A DNA stretch of 64,000 bases from Azospirillum ramasamyi (GCF_003233655.1 NZ_CP029831.1:375501-439500); one strand, 5' to 3'; positions 33,351 to 46,311 are shown, counted from the stretch's first letter. Program-made: numbers and translations. The notes: generated by a model not told the origin, from the letters alone.

Positions 33351-34472
33351 CTATTCCTTCCCCCGCGCGCCCTCCCGCGCCCGCGAGGCCGTTTCCCGTT
33401 CCAGCCTTTCGCGCAGGAAGGCGAGTACGGCGGCCTCCTCGCCGCTCAGGCCCGCCAGCTCGTCGCGCAACTCCGCCTCCACCTCGCGCTTCAGCGACTC
33501 CAGCAGGCCGCCTTCCAGATAGGCGTCCAGAATCTCGGGGTGGACGTAGCTCTTGCGGCAGACGCTGGGGGTGTTGCCCAGGCGGGTGGCGACCTGTTCG
33601 ATGGCGCGGGTGACGTTGCGCTTGGCCCCGGTCTCGCTGTCGAACGCCTCGAATTCGCGCAGCGCCATGGCGGCCAGGACGGTGCCGGCCCAGGTGCGGA
33701 AATCCTTGGCGGTGAAGTCGGCGCCGGTCGCCTCGCGCAGATAGGCGTTGACGTCGCCCGAGGTCACGGCGTGGCGCTGTCCGTCCGAATCCAGATACTG
33801 GAACAGCTCGTCCCCCGGCACGTCGCGGCAGGCGGCGACGACGCGGGCGAGGCGGCGGTCGCGCAGCGCGACGTTCCATTCCTTGCCCGACTTGCCCTTG
33901 AAGGAGAAGCGGACCTCCGAGCCCTCGACCTCGGTGTGGCCGTCGCGCAGCGTGGTCAGGCCATAGCTCTGGTTCTCGCGGGCGTAGGTCTCGTTGCCGA
34001 CGCGGATCAGCGTGGTTTCCAGCAGCCGCACCACGGCGGCCAGCACCTTCTCCCGCGGCAGACCGCGCCGGCCGAGGTCGGAGGCCACCTGCTCACGCAG
34101 GGCGGGCAGCGCCCGGCAGAAGTCCAGCATGCGGCCGAACTTGGTGCCCTCGCGCAGCTCGGTCCAGCGGCGGTGGTAGCGGTACTGCTTGCGCCCCTTG
34201 GCATCGCGGCCGGTGGCCTGCAGGTGGCCGTCGGGATCGGGGCAGATCCAGACGTCGCGGTAGGCGGGCGGGATCGCCAGCTTGCGGATGCGCGCCAGCG
34301 TGTCCTCCTCCGTCACCTGGGCGCCGTCGGGCCAGCGGAAGCGGAAACCCTTGCCGTAGCGCCGCCGCCGGATGCCGGGGGTGTCGTCGGAACTGTAGGT
34401 CAGCCCGGCGCAGGCGGCTTCCTGTTCGGGCGAGGGGCTGTCCGCATCGGACGGGGGAATGGTGCTGTCCAT
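33351..34472 (-). CDS. type IB DNA topoisomerase
   Basis: A 373-aa eukaryote/poxvirus-like topoisomerase IB. The N-terminal domain starts near RRRRYGKGFRFRWPDG, with IPPAYRDVWICPDPDGHLQA and RKQYRYHRRW. The C-terminal catalytic domain has RVGNETYARENQSYGLTTLR, FKGKSGKEW, the TGADFTAKDFRTWAGT block and the active-site Tyr309 in CRKSYVHP. It relaxes supercoils by making a transient 3'-phosphotyrosine nick. The ATG at 34472 keeps the family length; the frame runs further upstream but overlaps the divergent gene. It is separated from that gene by 115 bp. Confidence 0.92.
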   Translation of the reverse strand: MDSTIPPSDADSPSPEQEAACAGLTYSSDDTPGIRRRRYGKGFRFRWPDGAQVTEEDTLARIRKLAIPPAYRDVWICPDPDGHLQATGRDAKGRKQYRYHRRWTELREGTKFGRMLDFCRALPALREQVASDLGRRGLPREKVLAAVVRLLETTLIRVGNETYARENQSYGLTTLRDGHTEVEGSEVRFSFKGKSGKEWNVALRDRRLARVVAACRDVPGDELFQYLDSDGQRHAVTSGDVNAYLREATGADFTAKDFRTWAGTVLAAMALREFEAFDSETGAKRNVTRAIEQVATRLGNTPSVCRKSYVHPEILDAYLEGGLLESLKREVEAELRDELAGLSGEEAAVLAFLRERLERETASRAREGARGKE

Positions 34473-34587
34473 GTCGCCATAACGGCCGGCGCGGGCGTTG
34501 GTTGCCGTTACCTCCTTCGGGGAGGGTTTCTTCGCAGTTGCAAAAACTCTATCCTCGCACGGCCAGATCCAGAAGGAAGCCGCACGC

Positions 34588-34959
34588 ATGGACCGCAAGC
34601 CCGACGAGACGACCCTGACCGCCCATCTGCCGAACCTGGAAATCCAGATCCGCCACCGCGAGGCGGGGGAGGATGGGGCGGAGATGATCGCCATCCAGTT
34701 CCGCGCCACACCGTCCTTCGACGCGGTCGCCGGGCTGCTCGCCCCCGCGCTGATGAATCCGCTGCTGCTGGCCGGTCCCGCCGCCGGACAGCGCGCGGCC
34801 GGACAGCATGAGGCCGGCCGGCTCGGCGTCAATCCGATGGCGTCCGCCGCCGGCATGGCCGATTTTTGGATGGCGCCGATGCGGCTGTGGGGCGAGATGG
34901 TGCGGCAGGCCTGGGCGCCCTGGGTTCAAATGGGGAATCAGATGGGGAAGCGCCGCTAG
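34588..34959 (+). CDS. hypothetical protein, 123 aa
   Basis: I do not recognise this protein. It starts MDRKPDETTLTAHLPNLEIQ, a beta-rich, charged N-terminal half, and then becomes hydrophobic and Met-rich (ADFWMAPMRLWGEMV, WVQMGNQMGKRR), somewhat like the amphipathic tails of phasin-like or granule-associated proteins, though the match is weak. An AAGGA ribosome site supports the ATG at 34588. It is convergent with hemF, with only one base between the stops. Confidence 0.6.
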   Translation: MDRKPDETTLTAHLPNLEIQIRHREAGEDGAEMIAIQFRATPSFDAVAGLLAPALMNPLLLAGPAAGQRAAGQHEAGRLGVNPMASAAGMADFWMAPMRLWGEMVRQAWAPWVQMGNQMGKRR

Positions 34960-34960
34960 G

Positions 34961-35872
34961 TCACGGCCACTTCACCTCGGGGGGCAGGCTCATCAGAATC
35001 GCCTCGGTATTGCCGCCGGTCTTCAGGCCGAAGGTTGTGCCGCGGTCGTAGAGCAGGTTGAACTCGACATAGCGGCCGCGGCGGATCAACTGGTGCTCGC
35101 GCTGCTCCGCCGTCCAGGGCCGGTTCATGTGCCGGCGCACCAGGGCGGTATAGCTGTCGAGGAAGGCCGTGCCGACGTCGCGGGTGAAGGCGAAATCCGC
35201 CTCCCAGTCTCCCGAGTCGAGATTGTCGAAGAAGATGCCGCCGACGCCGCGCGCCTCGCCGCGGTGCGGCAGGAAGAAATAGCGGTCGCACCATTCCTTG
35301 TAGCGCGGATAATAGTCCGGGTTGTGGCGGTCGCAGGCGGCGCGCAGGCCGGCGTGGAAATCCGCGGTGTCGCGGTCGTCGGGGACCATCGGCGTCAGGT
35401 CGGCCCCGCCGCCGAACCAGCCTTGCGTCGTCACGATGTGGCGCGTGTTCATGTGCGTGGCCGGAACCAGGGGCGAGCGCATATGCGCCACCAGGCTGAT
35501 GCCCGCCGCCCAGAACTCGCCGGTCTCCGCCGCGCCGGGGATGTTCGCGCGGAACTCCGGGCTGAAGGTGCCGTGGACGGTCGAGATGTTGACCCCGACC
35601 TTCTCGAACACCCGGCCCTTCATCACCGACATGGTGCCGCCGCCGCCCTCGCCGCCGCCATGGTCGGGCCGGGTCCAGCTTTTGCGCTCGAACCGGCCGG
35701 GGGGCAGGTCGGCATGGGTGCCGGTCAGCTCGTTCTCCAGCGTCTCGAAGGCGGCGCAGATGCGGTCGCGCAACTCCCGGAACCAGGAGGCGGCGCGGGC
35801 CTTGCGGTCCTCGACGAGGCTGGAAGCGGCGTTGGGTTCGGCCTTGGATTCGGCCTTGGATTCGGCGGTCAT
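34961..35872 (-). CDS. hemF: oxygen-dependent coproporphyrinogen III oxidase
   Basis: A 303-aa HemF. It carries the family blocks [27 protein letters not shown]-like [39 protein letters not shown] segments, and [20 protein letters not shown] near the middle, with [15 protein letters not shown] near the end. HemF is a soluble enzyme that uses O2 to decarboxylate coproporphyrinogen III to protoporphyrinogen IX in haem synthesis. The N terminus has an [15 protein letters not shown] repeat, an unusual Lys/Glu leader. It lies 116 bp downstream of trmL on the same strand, near the cytochrome bc1 genes that need haem. Confidence 0.95.
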   Translation of the reverse strand: MTAESKAESKAEPNAASSLVEDRKARAASWFRELRDRICAAFETLENELTGTHADLPPGRFERKSWTRPDHGGGEGGGGTMSVMKGRVFEKVGVNISTVHGTFSPEFRANIPGAAETGEFWAAGISLVAHMRSPLVPATHMNTRHIVTTQGWFGGGADLTPMVPDDRDTADFHAGLRAACDRHNPDYYPRYKEWCDRYFFLPHRGEARGVGGIFFDNLDSGDWEADFAFTRDVGTAFLDSYTALVRRHMNRPWTAEQREHQLIRRGRYVEFNLLYDRGTTFGLKTGGNTEAILMSLPPEVKWP

Positions 35873-35988
35873 GGCGGTTCCTGTCCGGCGGCTTGCCGTC
35901 TCTGGAGCGTCCTGCGTCCAGCGCGAAACGCAGGCGGCTCCAGCCTTATGGTTGGCGATCGGAGTCGCGCTTCGAATCGACGCCGACC

Positions 35989-36480
35989 TTACGCGGTCCG
36001 ATCCTGTGCGGCGGTCTGCCGCAGGGCTTCACCCAACACCATCGCGGCGCTGACCGCAACGTTCAAGGAGCGGGCGGGCGGAACCATCGGGATCACCAGC
36101 CGGGCGTCGGCGGCGTCATGCACCTCGTCGGGCACCCCGGCGCTTTCGCGGCCGACCAGGATGCGGTCGCCGGCGGCGAATTGGAAGCCGGTGTAGGGAA
36201 TCGCCGCCCGCGTGGTCAGCAGCACCAGCCGTCCGCTCTGCGGCGCCGCGCGGTAGGCGGACCACGAGCTGTGCCGGGTCCAGTCGAGATGGTCGAGGTA
36301 ATCCATCCCGGCGCGGCGCAGACGGCGGTCGTCCAGCACGAATCCGCAAGGCTCGATCAGGTCGAGCGCCACCCCCAGCCCGGCTGCGAGTCGCATCAGT
36401 GTCCCGGCATTCTGTGGAATATCCGGTTCGAACAGAACAAGGCGTAACGTGGGCCTTGCCTCGAAGTGTTTGTTTTGCAT
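35989..36480 (-). CDS. trmL: tRNA (cytidine/uridine-2'-O-)-methyltransferase TrmL
   Basis: A 163-aa SPOUT-fold methyltransferase. It begins [20 protein letters not shown], the classic TrmL/YibK opening, and has [15 protein letters not shown] and [20 protein letters not shown], which form the AdoMet-binding knot. The enzyme methylates the wobble ribose at position 34 of some tRNA-Leu isoacceptors. The ATG at 36480 ([14 protein letters not shown]) is preferred to a start eight codons upstream. It is divergent from petA across a 237-bp gap. Confidence 0.92.
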   Translation of the reverse strand: MQNKHFEARPTLRLVLFEPDIPQNAGTLMRLAAGLGVALDLIEPCGFVLDDRRLRRAGMDYLDHLDWTRHSSWSAYRAAPQSGRLVLLTTRAAIPYTGFQFAAGDRILVGRESAGVPDEVHDAADARLVIPMVPPARSLNVAVSAAMVLGEALRQTAAQDRTA

Positions 36481-36717
36481 ACAAATAGTCCAGCCCCAAC
36501 ACACGCGACAAATTGTCTCCCGGCCAAGGACTTTTCAAGATGGCGACGCGACGGTATACCGCAGCGCAGAAGCTGGAGATACCCACTCCGGACCGATGCG
36601 GCATGCCTGAGGGTTTTCCTTCGGCGGGCGGGCTTGTCGTGTCATGCATGTAAACGGTCCATCGGTCGTCCGGCGCGGGCAAAGGGCGTCGGGCATGCCT
36701 TGAGGAGAAACAGGCTT
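36481..36717. promoter_or_regulatory. divergent promoter region trmL / petABC
   Basis: This 237-bp gap holds no gene. It is AT-richer near 36465-36520 (TTTGCATACAAATAG), probably the trmL promoter. The petA side carries a GAGGAG ribosome site 10 bases before the ATG at 36718. No operator dyad was recognised. Confidence 0.4.
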
Positions 36718-37287
36718 ATGGCTCAGACCACGCATCCGCCCGGGACGGGTGGCCACGCGGCCTCCAGCGGCGAGGGGGGTTCCCGCCGCGATTTTCTGTA
36801 TCTTGCCACCGGTGCGGTCGGCGTCGTCGGCGCGGCCTCCGCCGTCTGGCCGCTGATCGACAGCCTGAATCCGGCGGCCGACACCCTGGCGCTTGCCACC
36901 ATCGACGTTGATCTGGCTCCGGTCGCCGCGGGTCAGGCGATCACGGTTACATGGCGCGGAAAGCCTGTCTTTGTCCGCCACCGCACCCCCGAGGAGATCG
37001 AGACCGCCAAGCAGGTCAGCCTTGGCGACCTCCGCGATCCGGTCGCAGACGACGCGCGCGTGCAGAAGCCGGAATGGCTGGTCGTGATCGGCATCTGCAC
37101 GCATCTGGGCTGCGTGCCGCTGGGCCAGAAGGTCACCGATCCGCGCGGCGAGTATGGCGGGTGGTTCTGCCCCTGCCACGGCTCGCACTACGACACCGCT
37201 GGGCGCATCCGCAAGGGCCCGGCCCCCGCAAACCTTGTCCTTCCGACGTACGCCTTCACGGGCGATACCAAGATCCGGCTCGGTTAA
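36718..37287 (+). CDS. petA: ubiquinol-cytochrome c reductase, Rieske iron-sulfur subunit
   Basis: A 189-aa Rieske protein. The N terminus has a Tat-type signal anchor ([20 protein letters not shown]), which targets the folded protein and leaves it membrane-bound. The 2Fe-2S cluster motifs CTHLGC and CPCHGSHYD are intact, with the [11 protein letters not shown]ro loop after them. It transfers electrons from ubiquinol to cytochrome c1 in the bc1 complex, on the periplasmic side. First gene of petABC, with petB starting 28 bp later. Confidence 0.96.
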   Translation: MAQTTHPPGTGGHAASSGEGGSRRDFLYLATGAVGVVGAASAVWPLIDSLNPAADTLALATIDVDLAPVAAGQAITVTWRGKPVFVRHRTPEEIETAKQVSLGDLRDPVADDARVQKPEWLVVIGICTHLGCVPLGQKVTDPRGEYGGWFCPCHGSHYDTAGRIRKGPAPANLVLPTYAFTGDTKIRLG

Positions 37288-37315
37288 GCGGCCCAACGGT
37301 TCTGGAGACCTCGAG

Positions 37316-38584
37316 ATGGCTCAGGTTCAAGCCACCAAGTTCAAGAATCCGGTCGTGAACTGGATCGACAGCCGCCTGCCGATCTTCACGATGCTGGATC
37401 ACGAGTACAACCACTACCCGATGCCGCGGAACGTCAACTATCTGTGGGCGTTCGGTGCCATCGCCGGCATCATGCTGATGATCATGATCGCCTCGGGCCT
37501 GTTCCTGGCGATGCAGTACTCGTCGCACACCTCGCTGGCCTTCGATTCGGTCGAGCGCATCATGCGCGACGTGAATTACGGTTGGCTGATCCGCTATATT
37601 CACGCCAACGGCGCGTCGATGTTCTTCATCGCCGTCTACATCCACATGTTCCGCGGCCTCTATTACGGCTCCTACAAGGCCCCGCGCGAAATCCTGTGGA
37701 TCCTGGGCGTCATCATCTTCCTCGTCATGATGGGCACCGCCTTCATGGGCTACGTGCTGCCCTGGGGCCAGATGAGCTTCTGGGGCGCCACCGTCATCAC
37801 GAACCTGTTCTCGGCCTTCCCGATCGTCGGCGACCCGATCGTCACCCTGCTGTGGGGCGGCTTCTCGGTCGACAACCCGACGCTGAACCGCTTCTTCGCG
37901 CTGCATTTCCTGCTGCCCTTCGTGCTGCTGGGTCTGGTGATCCTGCACACCGCGGCGCTGCATGTCTGCGGCTCGAACAACCCGCTCGGCATCGACCCGA
38001 AGGGCCCGCAGGACACCGTCCCGTTCAACCCCTACGTGACGGTCAAGGACGGCTTCGCCGTGGTGGTCTTTCTGATCATCTTCGCGGTGTTCGTGTTCTT
38101 CATGCCGAACTACATGGGCCATCCGGACAACTACATCCCGGCCGATCCGCTGGTGACGCCGGCGCACATCGTTCCGGAATGGTACTTCCTGCCCTTCTAC
38201 GCCATGCTGCGCGCGATCCCGGACAAGCTGGGCGGCGTTCTGGCGATGTTCGGCTCGATCGCCCTGCTGGCCTTCCTGCCGTGGCTCGACCGCTCCAAGG
38301 TCCGCAGCTGCAAGTTCCGGCCGATCTACCGCCAGTTCTTCTGGATCCTGGCCCTCGACGCGCTGGTCCTCGGCTATGCCGGCGCCATGCCGGCTGAAGG
38401 CGCCTGGCTGGTCATCGCCCGCATCGGCACCGCCTACTACTTCTTCCACTTTCTGGTCCTGCTGCCGGTGCTGGGCAAGCTGGAACGGCCGAGTCCGCTC
38501 CCCAACAGCATCGCCGAGTCCGTTCTGAAGGGCGGAGGCGGCATCCCCGCCGCCGCTCATGCCAAGCCGATGGAGAAGGCCTGA
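37316..38584 (+). CDS. petB: cytochrome b subunit of bc1 complex
   Basis: A 422-aa integral membrane protein with about eight helices. Landmarks include [20 protein letters not shown], the haem-binding His region [20 protein letters not shown], the Qo-site segment [20 protein letters not shown] and the highly conserved PEW motif ([16 protein letters not shown]). It binds two b haems and both quinone sites. The stop codon shares a base with the petC start (TGATG), so the subunits are translationally coupled. Confidence 0.97.
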   Translation: MAQVQATKFKNPVVNWIDSRLPIFTMLDHEYNHYPMPRNVNYLWAFGAIAGIMLMIMIASGLFLAMQYSSHTSLAFDSVERIMRDVNYGWLIRYIHANGASMFFIAVYIHMFRGLYYGSYKAPREILWILGVIIFLVMMGTAFMGYVLPWGQMSFWGATVITNLFSAFPIVGDPIVTLLWGGFSVDNPTLNRFFALHFLLPFVLLGLVILHTAALHVCGSNNPLGIDPKGPQDTVPFNPYVTVKDGFAVVVFLIIFAVFVFFMPNYMGHPDNYIPADPLVTPAHIVPEWYFLPFYAMLRAIPDKLGGVLAMFGSIALLAFLPWLDRSKVRSCKFRPIYRQFFWILALDALVLGYAGAMPAEGAWLVIARIGTAYYFFHFLVLLPVLGKLERPSPLPNSIAESVLKGGGGIPAAAHAKPMEKA

Positions 38585-39345
38585 TGCGCGCGTTGAAGAC
38601 TGCCATCCTCTCGGCGGCGCTGGCTCTCGGCATCGCCGGGGCCGCGCAGGCCGCGGAAAGCGTCCACATCCCCAAGCAGAGCTGGCCGCACAGCGGCGTC
38701 TTCGGGACCATCGACAAGGCGTCGGCCCAGCGTGGCTTCCAGGTCTACAAGGAAGTCTGCGCCTCCTGCCATTCCATGCATCTTGTTCCGATCCGCACCC
38801 TGGCCGGCATCGGCTTCACCGAGGATGAGCTGAAGGCGCTGGCCGCCGGCTACGAGGTGCAGGCCGGTCCGAACGATTCGGGCGAGATGTTCATGCGCCC
38901 GGCCGTCCCGGCCGACCGCTTCCCGTCGCCCTTCCCCAACAGCCAGGCGGCCCGCGCGGCCAACAACGGCGCCCTGCCGCCCGACCTGTCGCTGATGGCG
39001 AAGGCCCGCGTCGGCGGCGAGGACTACCTCTACGCCTTCCTGACCGGCTTCGAGGAACCGCCGGCCGGCGTCCATCTGATGGACGGCATGAGCTACAACA
39101 ATGTGTTCCCCGGCCATCAGGTCGGCATGCCGAACATCCTGCAGCCCGACGGCGTCACCTACGCCGACGGCACCAAGGCGACGGTGGAGCAGCAGGCGCA
39201 CGACGTGGCGACCTTCCTGACCTTCGCCGCGGAACCGCACCTGGATGCCCGCAAGCAGATGGGCGTCAAGGTCATCCTGTTCCTGCTGGTGCTGGCCGGC
39301 CTGATGTACGCCACCAAGCGCAAGCTGTGGAGCACGCTGCACTGA
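38584..39345 (+). CDS. petC: cytochrome c1 subunit of bc1 complex
   Basis: A 253-aa periplasmic cytochrome with a signal peptide (cleavage near AQAAES) and a C-terminal membrane anchor (VILFLLVLAGLMYATKRKLW). The haem c site is VCASCHSM. The region PPDLSLMAKAR and the later Met-rich block (MDGMSYNNVFPGHQVGMP) supply the sixth ligand. It accepts electrons from the Rieske protein and passes them to a soluble cytochrome c. It is the last gene of petABC, followed by a clear terminator. Confidence 0.96.
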   Translation: MRALKTAILSAALALGIAGAAQAAESVHIPKQSWPHSGVFGTIDKASAQRGFQVYKEVCASCHSMHLVPIRTLAGIGFTEDELKALAAGYEVQAGPNDSGEMFMRPAVPADRFPSPFPNSQAARAANNGALPPDLSLMAKARVGGEDYLYAFLTGFEEPPAGVHLMDGMSYNNVFPGHQVGMPNILQPDGVTYADGTKATVEQQAHDVATFLTFAAEPHLDARKQMGVKVILFLLVLAGLMYATKRKLWSTLH

Positions 39346-39377
39346 GCCTGACGGTTCGGTGAAGCGATTGAGACTGG

Positions 39378-39403
39378 ACAGGGCGCCCCTTCGGGCGCCC
39401 TGT
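39378..39403 (+). terminator. rho-independent terminator of petABC
   Basis: A perfect 11-bp stem (39378-39388 with 39393-39403) with loop CTTC is followed by TCTTGTTT, 32 bp after the petC stop. This is the best intrinsic terminator in the window. Confidence 0.9.
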
Positions 39404-39456
39404 TCTTGTTTGGGAACCCTGTCGTCCGGGCGGGAGACTTACGGCGGAGAAGACGA

Positions 39457-40008
39457 ATGGTGGACAAGCTGATCGACGAGATCGTCGACTTCTGGTTCGA
39501 CGAGGCGATGAAGCCCTATTGGTTCCGCAAATCGGCGAGCTTCGACCGGGCGGTCGCCGACACGCTGGGGCCGCATTACGAGGCGGCGGCCCGCGGCGAC
39601 TACGACCGCTGGATGGAGGATGTCGACGGTTGCATCGCGCTGTGCGTCCTGCTCGATCAGGTGCCGCGCAACATGTTCCGCGACGATCCGCGCGCCTATG
39701 CGACCGACGCCAAGGCGCGGGGCGTGAGCGACCATGCCGTCGCCAACGGCTTCGACCTGGAATGCACCACGGACGAGCGGATCTTCCTCTACCTGCCCTA
39801 TGAGCATCACGAGGATCTCGCCAGCCAGGACCGGTCCGTGGCGCTGTTCACCGAGCGGGTGGGCGACGAGACCACGGTGCAATACGCCTTGCGGCACCGC
39901 GAGATCATCCAGCGCTTCGGCCGCTTCCCCCACCGCAACGCCGTCCTCGGCCGTCCCAGCACGCCGGAGGAGGAGGCCTTCCTGAAGGAGCCGGGCTCGT
40001 CCTTCTAG
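39457..40008 (+). CDS. DUF924-family protein
   Basis: A 183-aa soluble protein of the DUF924 family, clear from VDFWFDEAMKPYWFRKSASF, VLLDQVPRNMFRDDPRAYAT, FLYLPYEHHEDLASQDRSVA and RFGRFPHRNAVLGRPSTPEE, all strongly conserved. The family is helical, TPR-like, and its biochemical role is not settled. The ATG at 39457 is preferred over an upstream start that lies in the petC terminator region. Its stop codon and that of the convergent receiver gene share the palindrome CTAG. Confidence 0.88.
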   Translation: MVDKLIDEIVDFWFDEAMKPYWFRKSASFDRAVADTLGPHYEAAARGDYDRWMEDVDGCIALCVLLDQVPRNMFRDDPRAYATDAKARGVSDHAVANGFDLECTTDERIFLYLPYEHHEDLASQDRSVALFTERVGDETTVQYALRHREIIQRFGRFPHRNAVLGRPSTPEEEAFLKEPGSSF

Positions 40009-40892
40009 ACCGGCAGCGGCGCCAGCCAGCGTTCCAACGCGCCGAGCAGGTCGGCGCGGCGGACCGGCTTGGTCAGGTAGTCGTTCATCCCGGCGGCGAG
40101 GCAGCGGATGCGGTCCTCCGGCTGGGCGTTGGCGGTGACGGCGATGATCGGGATGCGGGCGCGCTCGTCGCCCAGCGAGCGGATGGTGGCGGTGGCGGCC
40201 ACCCCGTCCATGTCCGGCATGGCGACGTCCATCAGCACCGCTTCGGGCGGCACCAGCGCCTGGGCGACGGCGACCACGGCCTCCGCCCCGCCGATGGCGG
40301 TCTCGACCGAGAATCCAGCCTTGGCCAGCAGCCCGGCCACCACCATCCGGTTGGTGGCGCTGTCGTCCACCACCAGCAGCCGGCCGCCGCGCGAGCGGGC
40401 CCAACTCATCAGCCGGTCGGCATCGGTGGTGCGCGAGGGCAGGGCGGCCGGCATGTCCAGCGTCACCCGCCGCATGCCGTCCTCCATCCCATGCTCCATG
40501 TCCATCCGTGCCCCAAGGGCCGCCAGCAGACGGCGGGCGAGTTCAGGGCAGAAGCCGGCGTCGCCATGGGTATCGAAGCGGCCGGCCAGCTCCGCCCGCA
40601 GGGTCACCCGCTCCTGCCCCGCCGGCAGGGCCGACAGGCGGACCTCCAGCCGGCCGGAACCCGGATCGGTGCTGGCGATGGCGCTCGCCGCGAACGCGGT
40701 GCAGAGCGCGCCCACGGTGTCGGCGTCGCCGACCAGCCGCGGCGGCGTGCCGCTCAGCACGCTGACGTCCAGCGCGACATCGCGCGCCTGGGCCAGCGCC
40801 GCGGCCGAAACCGACAGCATGCGGGCCAGCGCCTCCGGGGCGAAGGCCGTCACCCTCCCGCCGGGGGCGTGATGCAGATTGTCATCGTCCAT
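40005..40892 (-). CDS. receiver-domain protein with degenerate kinase-like ATPase module
   Basis: A 295-aa protein. The C-terminal ~120 residues form a normal receiver: GGRLLVVDDSATNRMVVAGL, phospho-acceptor Asp in VLMDVAMPDMDG, and Lys in NDYLTKPV. The N-terminal ~150 residues look like a worn-down histidine-kinase ATPase domain: VGDADTVGALCTAFAASAI resembles an N box and PELARRLLAALGARMDMEHG resembles the end of such a domain, but no phospho-accepting His domain and no clear G boxes are present. It may be a remnant or a new output from a hybrid kinase. The ATG at 40892 is chosen over a start 15 codons upstream. Confidence 0.75.
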   Translation of the reverse strand: MDDDNLHHAPGGRVTAFAPEALARMLSVSAAALAQARDVALDVSVLSGTPPRLVGDADTVGALCTAFAASAIASTDPGSGRLEVRLSALPAGQERVTLRAELAGRFDTHGDAGFCPELARRLLAALGARMDMEHGMEDGMRRVTLDMPAALPSRTTDADRLMSWARSRGGRLLVVDDSATNRMVVAGLLAKAGFSVETAIGGAEAVVAVAQALVPPEAVLMDVAMPDMDGVAATATIRSLGDERARIPIIAVTANAQPEDRIRCLAAGMNDYLTKPVRRADLLGALERWLAPLPV

Positions 40893-41026
40893 GACCCGCC
40901 ATTGGCAAAATGCAACGCAGCTTGCAGGGATCGGCACCGTACATGCCCATGGGCACAGCTTTTCCGATCCTGCCGGCCGGTTTCAGCAAGCGGCGGGCCA
41001 ACCGGGCTCTCCTCCCGGTGGTCGTA

Positions 41027-42487
41027 TCAGCGGGGAGGGGTGTCCGGCGGGTTGAAGAGGTAGGGGACGAAGCTGCGGTGGTGCTCGTTCACCCGCAGCT
41101 CGCTGCCGATCGGCGGGAAGGCGCGCTGCTGGCAATCGGTGCGCTCGCACAGGCGGCAGTTGACGCCGATCGGCACCGCCGCCTTCACGTCGGTGATGTC
41201 GATGCCGGCGGCATAGACCAGCTCCGGCGCATGGCTGGCTTCGCAGCCCAGCCCGACGGCGAATTGCCGCGACGGCTTCAGATAGGCGCCGCCGCGCTTG
41301 GTCACGGTGCGGGCGATGCTGATGTAGGTGGTCCGGTCGGGCATCTGGGCGAACTGCACCAGGATCTTGCCGGGCTGCGCGAAGGCCTCGTGGACGTTCC
41401 ACAGCGGGCAGGCGCCGCCGAAGCGGGCGAAGTGGAAGCGGGTGGCGGAATGGCGCTTGGTGATGTTGCCGGCCATGTCGACCCGGACGAAGTAGAAGGG
41501 CAGGCCGCGGGCCCCCGGCCGCTGCAGGGTGGACAGCCGGTGGCAGACCTGCTCGAAACTGGCGGCGAAGCGGCTTTGCAGCTGCTCAACGTCGTGGCGC
41601 AGGGCGCGGGCCTGGGCGGCGAAGGCGCGGTAGGGCATGACCAGCGCGCCGGCGAAATAGTTGGCAAGTCCGACCCGGCAGATCGACCGGGCATCCTCAC
41701 TTGAAAATTTCGCCTGGTCCACCAGTTCGTCGATCAGGTCGCCGAACTCCAGCAGCGCGATCTGGTTCGCCATGTGGAAGGCGCGGCTGGAACTGGTCAG
41801 CAGGGCGGACAGGCGCAACGTGCCGGTGGAGGCGTCGTAGCTGCGCATGGCGGTTTCTCCCGCCTCGTCGGCGACGATCTTCACGCGCACGTCGTGGCGG
41901 CGCTTCAGATAGGCGGCCAACTCATTCAGCAGCGACCCGGAGTGGATCTTCTCGGTGTCCCAGAGCCGTTCCGCCGCCTCGTCCAGCGGGCCGATGTAGT
42001 TGTTGCAATAGTGGAAATAGTCCCGCACCTCCTCGTACGGGAATTGCGGGCCGGCGAAGCTGTCGACCTCCTGGCTGCTGGGTTCGCGGTTTGACAGGCT
42101 GTCGGCCAGGGACTGAACCCGTTCGTGCAGCTTCTGATAGGCCTGATGCAGGCTGAGCACCCGGCGGGCCAGCTCCGGGCTGGAGCCCACCACGCTGCGC
42201 AGTTCGCCCGAGGTCAGCGGCGCCCCGACGAAGAGCGGGTCGGCCAGCGCCTCGCGCAGGTCGGAGATCAGCCGGCTGTCCTCATCCTCCAGGAAGGCGG
42301 ACAGCTCCAGCTCGAAGGTGGCGGCGATCCGCATCAGCACCGGCAGGGTCAACGGGCGCTGGTTGTTTTCCAACTGGTTGAGATAGCTGGGAGAAAGCTC
42401 CAGCGTCTTGGCCAGCGACGCCTGGGTCAGGCCGCGCTGTTCGCGCAGGCGGCGCAGCTTGTAGCCCAGGAACAGTTTCTTCCGCAT
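41027..42487 (-). CDS. pccR: short-chain fatty acyl-CoA regulator (ScfR/PccR family)
   Basis: A 486-aa regulator. Residues ~1-65 hold an XRE-type helix-turn-helix (GYKLRRLREQRGLTQASLAK, then LELSPSYLNQLENNQRPL). The long C-terminal part has a family-typical helical region and a Cys cluster, GVNCRLCERTDCQQRAFP. In Rhodobacter sphaeroides PccR controls pccB through TTTGCAAA motifs and senses short-chain acyl-CoA status. Here the gene is divergent from pccB and matching motifs lie between the two, which supports the same role. The ATG at 42487 (MRKKLFLGYKL) fits the family start; longer frames upstream are artefacts. Confidence 0.9.
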   Translation of the reverse strand: MRKKLFLGYKLRRLREQRGLTQASLAKTLELSPSYLNQLENNQRPLTLPVLMRIAATFELELSAFLEDEDSRLISDLREALADPLFVGAPLTSGELRSVVGSSPELARRVLSLHQAYQKLHERVQSLADSLSNREPSSQEVDSFAGPQFPYEEVRDYFHYCNNYIGPLDEAAERLWDTEKIHSGSLLNELAAYLKRRHDVRVKIVADEAGETAMRSYDASTGTLRLSALLTSSSRAFHMANQIALLEFGDLIDELVDQAKFSSEDARSICRVGLANYFAGALVMPYRAFAAQARALRHDVEQLQSRFAASFEQVCHRLSTLQRPGARGLPFYFVRVDMAGNITKRHSATRFHFARFGGACPLWNVHEAFAQPGKILVQFAQMPDRTTYISIARTVTKRGGAYLKPSRQFAVGLGCEASHAPELVYAAGIDITDVKAAVPIGVNCRLCERTDCQQRAFPPIGSELRVNEHHRSFVPYLFNPPDTPPR

Positions 42488-42563
42488 ACGTGTAAAATCC
42501 TGCAGGCATTGCGGCCTTGGAGAAGAAGCCGTTCTTCGCAATCTTAGCAAGCGGAAAGCCTGA

Positions 42564-42583
42564 TTTGCAAAGGGCTTCGCAAG
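42564..42583. promoter_or_regulatory. PccR-type operator TTTGCAAA-N4-TTCGCAAG
   Basis: Two half-palindromes with a 4-base spacer match the TTTGCAAA-N4-TTTGCAAA element known to mediate PccR control of pccB in R. sphaeroides: the first is perfect, the second differs at two of eight bases. Further related half-sites flank it (TTCGCAAT 42535-42542; TTTGCGAA 42594-42601). It lies in the pccR/pccB divergent promoter, about 140 bp before the pccB start. Confidence 0.8.
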
Positions 42584-42719
42584 TTCGCACGTTTTTGCGA
42601 AGAGAGGTTTGAAGCGCTGCGAAGTTTGTGAATAATCCGCGACGTTCCGGTGAAGGATTGCGTCGCTTGACGCCGGAGCGGGGACCGTCACTGCGACGCC
42701 AAGGATATGGGAACGCCCG

Positions 42720-44252
<1,533 letters not shown>

Positions 44253-44263
44253 GGGCCGGCAGC

Positions 44264-46264
<2,001 letters not shown>

Positions 46265-46311
46265 CCGTATAATAAGAAGAAGAGTACCGAGAGGAAGCGT
46301 ATCGCCCTTGC

